34,603 nt of DNA, from assembly GCF_009391885.1 (NCBI RefSeq), contig NZ_VZII01000048.1, positions 1 through 34,603 on the forward strand, in the 5' to 3' direction. The notes beneath the pieces are model-generated. The model was not told the DNA's origin, did no database searches, and saw nothing but the letters and a program-made list of their open reading frames with translations. Shown piece by piece: positions 7,518-13,887 of this stretch. A program made the position numbers and the translations under genes. Positions within the stretch are counted from its first letter, which is position 1, and the number at the start of each line of letters is the position of its first letter. This DNA comes from Pseudomonas sp. MN1F. Its GTDB lineage: Bacteria > Pseudomonadota > Gammaproteobacteria > Pseudomonadales > Pseudomonadaceae.

Positions 7518-8219
7518 TCAACCGACCTGCAAGGTGCTCACGCGGGCTATACAGTTGATCTGCTGCACACCCTCGGCAGAAATCTGCAGTACCCGCGTGC
7601 CCTCAGGCTCGCGTATCCAGCCAGACTGCAAAAACAGTTTGAGCAATGCCTGACCAAGGCTGCCGCCCAGGTGTGGCCCTTGGTCGCTCCATTCATTGCA
7701 ATGGCAGATCACACAGTGCCGCCGCGACGCCAGCGCGTCGATGTAGACGCCAATGGCCGCCAGCTGCGTTCGCCCCTCCTCACTGACCATCAGTTCCCGC
7801 TCGCTGCCCTCCAGCCAGCCCGCCACCACCAGCCGGTGATACAGCTCACCCGCCAGCTCGCCGCCCAGGTGTTCGCCACAGCGACGTGCCCTGCGCATCG
7901 ACATCGGCAGCTGCAGCACCTCCGTACGCGGCCCCCTTTCCGACGCCAGCTGGACGCTGGCCAGCGCTTCGACAGCAACGCCTACCTGAGGTGTCGCGAG
8001 CCTGAAGTAGCGCTTGCGCCCGCGAGCCTCAAGCCTGAGCAGGCCGGCCGAAGACAGCAACGAAAGGTGGGCACAGGCCGACGACGCGGTCAGGCCGGCC
8101 ATCATTGCCAGTTCATCGGTCGGCCGTGGTGTGCCATCGATTAGCGCCCACAACATCGCGCTACGCTTGGGGTCGGCCATCAGGCCGGCAATCTGACTGA
8201 TACTGCTGACTGCATTCAT
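7518..8219 (-). CDS. ArsR/SmtB-like winged-helix transcriptional regulator
   Basis: A 233-aa regulator. The ArsR-type winged helix occupies roughly residues 5-85, with MADPKRSAMLWALIDG, PTDELAMMAGLTASSACAHLSLL and a GRKRYFRL wing. A longer C-terminal part follows and ends in a segment rich in metal-ligand residues (HCVICHCNEWSDQGPHLGG). Compact ArsR proteins are about 100-120 aa, so this belongs to the enlarged subgroup often found beside exporter or oxidoreductase genes. I chose the ATG at 8219. The upstream open frame to 8564 is low-complexity and lacks domain sense. The inducer is unknown; thiol or metal sensing is possible because of the Cys/His cluster. It converges on the deaminase gene with a 5-bp gap. 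Confidence 0.85.
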   Translation of the reverse strand: MNAVSSISQIAGLMADPKRSAMLWALIDGTPRPTDELAMMAGLTASSACAHLSLLSSAGLLRLEARGRKRYFRLATPQVGVAVEALASVQLASERGPRTEVLQLPMSMRRARRCGEHLGGELAGELYHRLVVAGWLEGSERELMVSEEGRTQLAAIGVYIDALASRRHCVICHCNEWSDQGPHLGGSLGQALLKLFLQSGWIREPEGTRVLQISAEGVQQINCIARVSTLQVG

Positions 8220-8672
8220 GTCCCTGTATCTCCCCGCATGATCACGTCTGGTTTCCAGAGGCCAGCCTTGGCTACGCTGATCGCCTCTCAAGCAAACTGC
8301 CAAGGGCCAGTATAAGCCGCACCCGTGCCCCTTCCGGCAGCCCTGCACATGCTCGGACAGGCGCATTCGGCGTTGGGTGGGGCAACCCTCACGCAAGTCA
8401 AAGTCGTCACAACGTGGTGCAGAAAGGAAAATACAGGGCATGAGGAAGGATGGCCCAGAGTGGGCAGCGACTCTGCTGACAGCGCGCTTCCTTAAGTAGC
8501 GCAAATCAAAGCGAAGCTTCCACAACAATCCAGGCATGTGCCTTGGAATCGTCTGACAGGCCACTGGGAAAGGTGCCCAGACCGCCAGTCAGGACACATA
8601 CCCAAGTCATGGCGCCCGGTGACTGCAGCGCTACACTTGACCCGCTCTCCCCCCAATCGGAGGTATGCCGCA
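8220..8672. other. 453-bp intergenic region without a supported gene
   Basis: This stretch lies between two divergently transcribed genes, the ArsR regulator and the 65-aa ORF. Open frames crossing it have no recognisable domain and no ribosome site. An imperfect stem-loop spans 8553-8592 (CTGAC/GTCAG outer arm, CTGGG/CCCAG inner arm). A CTACACT -10-like element at 8631-8637 lies 35 bp before the small gene and resembles a sigma-S/sigma-70 extended -10. No terminator, repeat or small RNA can be claimed. Confidence 0.4.
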
Positions 8673-8870
8673 ATGAAGATTGTCGTCAGTGCGTCGAACC
8701 GCAACCCCAACTGCCCTTGGCAAGTGAGGCTCGACCAGCATGTGGTGAGTTTCCGCAGCGAGGCAGAAGCACGTGCCTTCGTCGCCACCCTGGAAACCCG
8801 CCTGCGGGCACCTCACCCGCTTATGCTGGACGCGTGGCCTGTAAATGCCGGGTCAACAGCGCGACACTGA
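8673..8870 (+). CDS. Small uncharacterised protein (65 aa)
   Basis: I do not recognise this 65-aa protein. It begins MKIVVSASNRNPNCPW and is basic, soluble-looking and without signal peptide or membrane segment. The middle reads like a small beta-alpha fold, with an SEAEARAFVATLETRL helix. The ATG at 8673 has a strong GGAGG at 8659-8663, nine bases upstream, which supports it being a real gene. A three-codon mini-frame ATG at 8665 overlaps this start and could modulate initiation. The last 50 bases overlap the 3' end of the convergent exporter gene (8821-8870). Confidence 0.65.
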   Translation: MKIVVSASNRNPNCPWQVRLDQHVVSFRSEAEARAFVATLETRLRAPHPLMLDAWPVNAGSTARH

Positions 8871-10002
8871 CCACCAGCGCTCCGCACAGGCTGATCACCA
8901 AGGTCATGGGCACCGCACTGCCGTCATGCAGCACGCCGACCAGCGACGCCGCACCGGCTGCAACGCTGAACTGCAGGCAGCCCATCAGCGCCGACGCGCT
9001 GCCTGCTCGCGCGCCCTGGCCACTCATGGCGCAGGCCGACGCGTTGGGGATGATGCAACCCAAGCTGGCAATGCAGACGAACAGCGGCACCAGCAATGGC
9101 CACAACTGCGCCGGGCGCAGAGCTGCCACGCCCAGCAGTACCAGCCCTGCTGCCAGGTAGAGCCAGACCGCCCGTACCAACAGGAATGCCGGGCCTCGCT
9201 TGGCCAGCAAGCGCGCGTTGACCTGGGCTACCAGTATGAAGCCGGCTGCGTTGCTACCGAACAGCCAGCCATAGTGCTCCGCGGGTACGCCATAGAGCTT
9301 GATGAATACGAAAGGCGAACCGGCGATGTAGGCAAACATCCCGGCAATGGCGATACCGCCGGTCAAGGCGTGGCCGATGAACACACGATCAGCCAACAAC
9401 CGCAGGTACTGGCGCACTGCACCTGACAGCGGCTGGCGCGGCATGTTCGCCGGCAGGCTCTCCGGCAGGCCCAGGCTTACCGCCAGCAGGCTGGCAGCGC
9501 TGAACAGGCTCAGCGCCAGGAAAATCGACTGCCAACCGGCCACGTTCACCAGCACTCCGCCCAGCATCGGCGCAAGGATGGGTGCCAGGCCCATCACCAG
9601 CATCAACTGCGAGAACACCTTGGCCGATGCCACCGGGTCGCACTTGTCACTGACAATGGCCCGCGACAGCACCATGCCGGCACAACCGCCCAGTGCCTGG
9701 ACAAAGCGCGCCACGATCAAAGTGTCGAGGTTGGGGGCGTAGGCACAGGCCAGCGAGGCCAAGGTGAACAGCGCCACGCCGAACAGCAGCGGCTTGCGCC
9801 GGCCGAAGCGGTCCGCCACCGGCCCGTAGGCCAGTTGGCCGATCGACAAGCCGAGGAAGTAGGCCGCCAAGGTGGCCTGTACATGTTTTTCATCGGTGGC
9901 GAACGCCTGCGCCATAGCCGGGAAGGCGGGCAGGTAGAAGTCGATCGCCAAGGGCCCGAACGCACTCAGTGCGCCCAGAATCAGCACCATTCGCAGGTTC
10001 AT
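8821..10002 (-). CDS. MFS multidrug exporter, Bcr/CflA family
   Basis: A 393-aa major facilitator superfamily protein with about 12 predicted membrane segments. The N-terminal part contains AIDFYLPAFPAMAQAF, the hallmark of the Bcr/CflA drug:H+ antiporter family (DHA1). It is followed by the loop 2-3 motif GPVADRFGRRKPLLFG (motif A) and the R-x-x-Q-A-x-G segment RFVQALGGCAGMVLSRAIV in helix 4. It likely pumps bicyclomycin-like or other small molecules out of the cell; the substrate is not predictable. Length is normal (about 390-400 aa). The gene overlaps the convergent 65-aa ORF by 50 bp at its 3' end. It stands alone and is separated from copZ by a terminator. Confidence 0.92.
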   Translation of the reverse strand: MNLRMVLILGALSAFGPLAIDFYLPAFPAMAQAFATDEKHVQATLAAYFLGLSIGQLAYGPVADRFGRRKPLLFGVALFTLASLACAYAPNLDTLIVARFVQALGGCAGMVLSRAIVSDKCDPVASAKVFSQLMLVMGLAPILAPMLGGVLVNVAGWQSIFLALSLFSAASLLAVSLGLPESLPANMPRQPLSGAVRQYLRLLADRVFIGHALTGGIAIAGMFAYIAGSPFVFIKLYGVPAEHYGWLFGSNAAGFILVAQVNARLLAKRGPAFLLVRAVWLYLAAGLVLLGVAALRPAQLWPLLVPLFVCIASLGCIIPNASACAMSGQGARAGSASALMGCLQFSVAAGAASLVGVLHDGSAVPMTLVISLCGALVVSVALLTRHLQATRPA

Positions 10003-10084
10003 CAGGAATCCATAGCAGGCTAAGCAAGCCGCTAAGTCTACCTGCAGTGGCCACCCTCAGCATGAAAACATTTGCAACAAAACA

Positions 10085-10101
10085 GGGCCGCATTGCGGCC
10101 C
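10085..10101 (-). terminator. Rho-independent terminator of copZ
   Basis: A 7-bp GC stem (10085-10091 with 10095-10101) with a 3-nt loop lies just downstream of the copZ stop codon on the minus strand. It is followed on that strand by a T-rich run (complement of the A-rich 10066-10084). This fits an intrinsic terminator. Confidence 0.7.
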
Positions 10102-10108
10102 CTTCGGC

Positions 10109-10306
10109 TCAGGCCACTTCAGCCTGGTAGCCTTCCTCGCGAATAGCCGCCAGCAGCTGCTCAGCGGCCAGCGAGCTTTGCACCCGCACTTTCTTGCCAG
10201 GCAGATCGACTTCCACCGTCGCCTGCGCATCCTGTTCCTGTACCGCGCGCGTCACTGCTTTCACGCAATGGCCACAGGTCATGCCTTGAACATTGAACAC
10301 TTGCAT
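10109..10306 (-). CDS. copZ: Copper chaperone CopZ (heavy-metal-associated domain protein)
   Basis: A 65-aa single HMA-domain protein with the metal-binding motif MTCGHC at residues 9-14 near the N-terminus. It has the ferredoxin-like beta-alpha-beta-beta-alpha-beta length expected for CopZ/Atx1 proteins. It binds Cu(I) in the cytoplasm and hands it to the efflux ATPase CopA or to CueR. An upstream in-frame start would add 24 residues. I chose the ATG at 10306 because AAGGAGG lies directly upstream with good spacing and the HMA domain begins there. A CueR-type promoter lies immediately upstream (10335-10365). It is divergent from the small secreted protein gene and close to copA and cueR, forming one copper locus. 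Confidence 0.93.
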   Translation of the reverse strand: MQVFNVQGMTCGHCVKAVTRAVQEQDAQATVEVDLPGKKVRVQSSLAAEQLLAAIREEGYQAEVA

Positions 10307-10334
10307 GGGTACTGCCTCCTTCAGGGTTTGACGC

Positions 10335-10365
10335 AGTTTCAAGCTTGCCATCGGGGCAAGGTCAA
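10335..10365 (-). promoter_or_regulatory. CueR-type promoter/operator of copZ
   Basis: On the minus strand a TTGACC -35 element (plus 10360-10365) and a GAAACT -10 element (plus 10335-10340) are separated by 19 bp, the overlong spacer typical of MerR-family activated promoters. Inside lies a dyad at 10342-10362 with half-sites ACCTTGC and GCAAGCT, matching the CueR box pattern. The copZ ATG is 29 bp downstream. Confidence 0.85.
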
Positions 10366-10452
10366 GTTCTGCGTGCAACGGCCGGGCTGGAAATCCGCGC
10401 GGTCCTCAGCCAAGCTGCGCCTTTGACGATTTGTGCAAGCAGGAGATTCTTC

Positions 10453-10839
10453 ATGTTCAGGACAGCAGTGGGCGTTGTCGGGCTGTTGGCCGCGCTGGCC
10501 GCCGTGCCACCGGCCAGCGCCGAGGGCAATTCGGACTACAGCGTACTGATCATTTCCCGGGAACGCCTGGAAGTGGCTACCAGCTGCGAAATCGGCGTGT
10601 ACCTCAACGATCAGCTCTCCGGCCGCGTATTCCAGGAACAGTCCACGTCCTTCAACCTGCCGCCCGGCCCGGTCGACGTGCGCTTGCGCCTGCTGCCCGG
10701 GCAGATGCCCGGCTGTGCTCCAGGCATCGAGGACCAACGCAGCACGCGACTCAACCTGCAAGCGGGCCAGATCAGTAAGTACCGCATCGCCATGGGCCAC
10801 AATGGCCTTGAGTTGAAGCGAGCCAGCCTGGGCTATTGA
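10453..10839 (+). CDS. Small secreted protein of unknown function in the copper cluster
   Basis: A 128-aa protein with a Sec signal peptide: a short basic start, the hydrophobic run VGVVGLLAALAAV and a probable signal peptidase cut after PASA, near residue 23. The mature part (about 105 aa) looks all-beta and resembles PEGA-like domains, with CEIGVYLNDQL, FNLPPGPVDVRLRL and LQAGQISKYRI. Two cysteines, in TSCEIG and PGCAPG, could form a periplasmic disulfide. There is no methionine-rich or histidine-rich copper motif. The ATG at 10453 has AGGAG at 10441-10445; the open frame extends upstream but without a signal sequence. It sits between copZ and copA, and its stop codon lies within the -35 element of the copA promoter. 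A copper role is possible by position only. Confidence 0.75.
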   Translation: MFRTAVGVVGLLAALAAVPPASAEGNSDYSVLIISRERLEVATSCEIGVYLNDQLSGRVFQEQSTSFNLPPGPVDVRLRLLPGQMPGCAPGIEDQRSTRLNLQAGQISKYRIAMGHNGLELKRASLGY

Positions 10840-10866
10840 CCTTCCCTGTGTGGCAAGGTTGATGCT
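10836..10866 (+). promoter_or_regulatory. CueR-type promoter/operator of copA
   Basis: TTGACC (-35) at 10836-10841 and GATGCT (-10-like) at 10861-10866 are separated by 19 bp. The spacer holds a dyad at 10839-10859 with outer arms ACCTT and AAGGT, and full half-sites ACCTTCC and GCAAGGT. This closely matches the E. coli copA CueR box. The -35 overlaps the stop codon of the upstream gene. The copA ATG is 30 bp downstream. Confidence 0.9.
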
Positions 10867-10896
10867 GATGCTGAAGCCCTGCCAAGGAGGAGCGTC

Positions 10897-13296
10897 ATGC
10901 CTGCATCTACCACATTCGACCTGCCGATCTCCGGCATGACCTGCGCCAGCTGCGCTGGCCGTGTCGAGCGCGCCCTGCGCAAAGTCAGCGGCGCTGACCA
11001 GGTCAGCGTCAACCTCGCCACCGAACAGGCCAGGGTCCAGGCCCCGGCCGACAGCCTGCCAGCCCTGGTCGAAGCCGTGCGTGGCGCCGGCTATGGCGTG
11101 CCGACCCGAACCGTGGAACTGCAGATCGGCGGCATGACCTGCGCCAGCTGCGTCGGCCGTGTCGAGCGCGCGCTTGGCAAGCTGCCCGGGGTCGAACAGG
11201 TCAGCGTCAACCTGGCCAGCGAACGTGCTCACCTGGAAGTGCTGCAGGCGCTCGACGACGCGCTGCTGATAGCCGCTGTCGAAAAAGCCGGTTACAGCGC
11301 CAGCCTGCCGCAAGCGGCCAAGGATGATCAGCAGGCTGCGCAACGGCGCCTGCGCAACGAACGCCTGGCCGTCGCTGCCGCGCTGTTGCTGGCCCTGCCC
11401 TTGGTGCTGCCAATGCTGGTGCAGCCATTCGGCCTGCACTGGATGCTGCCCGCCTGGGTGCAGTTCGCGCTGGCCACCCCGGTGCAGTTCGTGCTCGGTG
11501 CACGCTTCTACAAAGCCGCCTACAAAGCCGTGCGGGCCGGTGCCGGCAACATGGACCTGCTGGTCGCCCTGGGCACCAGTGCGGGTTATGGCCTGAGCCT
11601 GTACCAGTGGGCCAAGGCCCCAGCCGGAATGGCCCCCCACCTTTACTTCGAAGCTTCGGCGGTAGTCATCGCCCTGGTACTGCTGGGCAAATACCTCGAA
11701 AGCCGGGCCAAGCGCCAGACCGCCAGCGCCATCCGCGCCCTCGAAGCGCTGCGCCCTGAGCGTGCCGTGCGCGTCATCGACGGCCGCGAAGAAGACGTGG
11801 CGATTGCCCAGCTGCGCCTCGGCGACCTGGTACTGGTCAAGCCTGGCGAACGCTTCCCGGTCGACGGCACGGTGGAAGAAGGCAGCAGCCACGCTGACGA
11901 AGCACTGATCAGCGGCGAAAGCCTGCCGGTAGCCAAACAACCCGGCGACAGCGTCACCGGGGGGGCAATCAACGGCGAAGGCCGGCTGCTGGTGCGTACC
12001 CAGGCGCTGGGTACGGAAACCGTGCTGGCCCGGATCATCCGCCTGGTCGAAGACGCACAAGCGGCCAAGGCGCCGATCCAGAAGCTGGTCGATCGGGTCA
12101 GCCAGGTATTCGTGCCCGCCGTGCTGGTGCTGGCACTGCTCACCTTGATTGGCTGGTGGCTGGCCGGTGCGCCGCTGGAGACCGCGCTGATCAATGCGGT
12201 CGCCGTGCTGGTGATCGCCTGCCCCTGCGCCCTGGGCCTGGCCACGCCAGCAGCAATCATGGCCGGCACCGGTGTCGCTGCACGCCACGGCATCCTGATC
12301 AAGGACGCCGAAGCGCTGGAGCGTGCCCATGCGGTCGATCGTGTGGTATTCGACAAGACCGGCACCCTCACCTCCGGCAGCCCGCGGGTGGTCCACAGCC
12401 AGGCACTGGACGGTAATGGCGCCAACCTGCATCGCCTAGCCGGTGCCCTGCAGCGCGGCAGCGAGCATCCGTTGGCCAAGGCGGTGCTGGATGCCTGCGC
12501 CGAGCAAGGCCTGGAGGTACCCGTCGTGACTGACAGCCAGTCACTCACCGGTCGCGGCATTGCCGGGCGCGTGGAAGGTCGCGAACTGGCGCTGGGCAAC
12601 CGCCGCCTGCTCGATGAAAGCAATCTGCAACCTGGCGAGCTGGCTGCCAGCGCTCAAGCCTGGGAAGCCGAAGGCCGCACGCTGTCGTGGCTCATCGAAC
12701 GTGGCACAGCGCCTCGCGTACTCGGCCTGTTCGCCTTCGGCGACAGCCTCAAACCCGGTGCCGGGCAGGCCATCGCCGCCCTGCACGCCCGCCACATCAG
12801 CAGCCACCTGCTGACCGGCGACAACCGCGGCAGCGCCAAGGTGGTGGCCGATGCCCTCGGCATCGACGACGTGTACGCCGAAGTATTGCCGGCCGACAAG
12901 GCCGCCACCGTGGCCGCCCTGAAAAAGAGCGGCGTGGTAGCGATGGTCGGCGACGGCATCAACGATGCCCCGGCCCTGGCCGCTGCCGACATCGGCATCG
13001 CCATGGGCGGTGGCACCGACGTGGCCATGCAGGCTGCCGGCATCACCCTGATGCGCGGCGACCCGCGCCTGGTGCCCGCCGCGCTGGAAATCAGCCGCAA
13101 GACTTATGCGAAAATCCGCCAGAACCTGTTCTGGGCCTTCATCTATAACCTGATCGGCATTCCCCTGGCCGCGCTGGGCTATCTCAACCCGGTACTGGCC
13201 GGCGCCGCCATGGCGCTGTCCAGCGTCAGCGTGGTCAGCAATGCCTTGTGGCTGAAGACCTGGAAACCCACCAACACCTCGCAGGAGGCCCGATGA
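10897..13296 (+). CDS. copA: Cu(I)-exporting P-type ATPase CopA
   Basis: A 799-aa P1B-1-type ATPase that pumps Cu(I) from cytoplasm to periplasm. Two N-terminal HMA domains carry GMTCASCAGRVERAL (about residues 13-27) and GMTCASCVGRVERAL (about 80-95). The membrane core has the ion-binding CPC at 442-444 in IACPCALGLATP. The phosphorylated Asp is D486 in DKTGT, the nucleotide-domain HP motif is SEHPLAK, and the hinge is GDGINDAP. The final membrane segments contain YN and the MALSSVSVVSNA motif that specifies Cu(I). AAGGAGG precedes the ATG at 10897. The stop overlaps the cueR start (ATGA), so the two are translationally coupled. Expression should be CueR-dependent through the 10836-10866 promoter. 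Confidence 0.97.
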   Translation: MPASTTFDLPISGMTCASCAGRVERALRKVSGADQVSVNLATEQARVQAPADSLPALVEAVRGAGYGVPTRTVELQIGGMTCASCVGRVERALGKLPGVEQVSVNLASERAHLEVLQALDDALLIAAVEKAGYSASLPQAAKDDQQAAQRRLRNERLAVAAALLLALPLVLPMLVQPFGLHWMLPAWVQFALATPVQFVLGARFYKAAYKAVRAGAGNMDLLVALGTSAGYGLSLYQWAKAPAGMAPHLYFEASAVVIALVLLGKYLESRAKRQTASAIRALEALRPERAVRVIDGREEDVAIAQLRLGDLVLVKPGERFPVDGTVEEGSSHADEALISGESLPVAKQPGDSVTGGAINGEGRLLVRTQALGTETVLARIIRLVEDAQAAKAPIQKLVDRVSQVFVPAVLVLALLTLIGWWLAGAPLETALINAVAVLVIACPCALGLATPAAIMAGTGVAARHGILIKDAEALERAHAVDRVVFDKTGTLTSGSPRVVHSQALDGNGANLHRLAGALQRGSEHPLAKAVLDACAEQGLEVPVVTDSQSLTGRGIAGRVEGRELALGNRRLLDESNLQPGELAASAQAWEAEGRTLSWLIERGTAPRVLGLFAFGDSLKPGAGQAIAALHARHISSHLLTGDNRGSAKVVADALGIDDVYAEVLPADKAATVAALKKSGVVAMVGDGINDAPALAAADIGIAMGGGTDVAMQAAGITLMRGDPRLVPAALEISRKTYAKIRQNLFWAFIYNLIGIPLAALGYLNPVLAGAAMALSSVSVVSNALWLKTWKPTNTSQEAR

Positions 13297-13697
13297 ACAT
13301 TGGCCAGGCCGCCCGCCGCAGCGGGCTCAGCACCAAGATGATCCGCTATTACGAATCCATCGGCCTGCTCAAGCCGGCCACCCGCAGCGACAGCGGCTAC
13401 CGCTTGTACCAGGCCGAGGACTTGCACAGCCTGGCCTTCATCAAGCGCTCCCGTGACCTCGGGTTTTCCCTGGAAGAAGTGGGCAAGCTGCTGACCCTGT
13501 GGCAGGACCGCGGGCGTGCCAGCGCCGACGTCAAGGCGCTGGCCATGCAGCATATCGATGAGCTGAATCGGCGTATCGAGGAGCTGGTGAGCTTGCGTGA
13601 CACCCTGGGTGATCTGGTTGCCCACTGCCAGGGGGATGACCGCCCGGACTGCCCGATTCTGAAAGACCTGGCCAATGGCGCAGGATGCTGCCATTGA
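13293..13697 (+). CDS. cueR: Cu(I)-responsive MerR-family regulator CueR
   Basis: A 134-aa MerR-family activator. The N-terminal winged helix contains MNIGQAARRSGLSTKMIRYYE, nearly invariant in CueR and its relatives. A dimerisation coiled helix follows. The metal loop contains Cys112 and Cys120 (HCQGDDRPDCPI), the same numbers as the Cu(I) ligands of E. coli CueR. The C-terminus ends in a GAGCCH tail like that of CueR. It senses cytoplasmic Cu(I) and distorts 19-bp-spacer promoters to activate them; two such sites lie in this window. The start is the ATG overlapping the copA stop, with AGGAGG upstream inside copA. A terminator follows. Confidence 0.96.
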   Translation: MNIGQAARRSGLSTKMIRYYESIGLLKPATRSDSGYRLYQAEDLHSLAFIKRSRDLGFSLEEVGKLLTLWQDRGRASADVKALAMQHIDELNRRIEELVSLRDTLGDLVAHCQGDDRPDCPILKDLANGAGCCH

Positions 13698-13702
13698 AAG
13701 CC

Positions 13703-13730
13703 TGCGGCGTGCTGACATCAGTACGCCGCA
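13703..13730 (+). terminator. Terminator after cueR
   Basis: An 8-bp perfect stem (TGCGGCGT at 13703-13710, ACGCCGCA at 13723-13730), with further CTG/CAG pairing inside the loop, starts 5 bases after the cueR stop. It is followed by AACTTTTGG, a short T run. It is a moderately strong intrinsic terminator for copA-cueR. Confidence 0.7.
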
Positions 13731-13813
13731 AACTTTTGGTATGCCATATTAGCCCAATGCCGACCGAATAGTCGCCAAATGCGACTTTGCCCAACAAATA
13801 CGGGCACTTTCAC

Positions 13814-13840
13814 TAAAAAATCCCCGGATGCTGCCGATGT
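13814..13840 (+). promoter_or_regulatory. Sigma-28 (FliA) flagellar-class promoter of the chemoreceptor gene
   Basis: TAAAAAAT at 13814-13821 and GCCGATGT at 13833-13840 are separated by exactly 11 bases. The sigma-28 consensus is TAAAGTTT-N11-GCCGATAA, so the spacing is exact and each element deviates at only a few positions. It lies 47 bp before the MCP start codon. Confidence 0.75.
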
Positions 13841-13887
13841 AGTTGCTACCTGCCTCGCGTGCAAAAAAACAAACCCCGGGAGCGTCG

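Noticed and set aside
5839..7521. 560-codon minus-strand frame across the SDR and deaminase genes
   Set aside because: Overlaps two well-supported genes; composition is typical of antisense frames and no motif is present.
8220..8564. N-terminal extension of the ArsR frame
   Set aside because: The extension is Cys/Arg-rich with no fold, and the ArsR helix-turn-helix begins right after the ATG at 8219.
10339..12432. 697-codon minus-strand frame antisense to copA
   Set aside because: copA on the other strand has all P-type ATPase motifs; the antisense frame is rich in Gly/Gln/His without domains.
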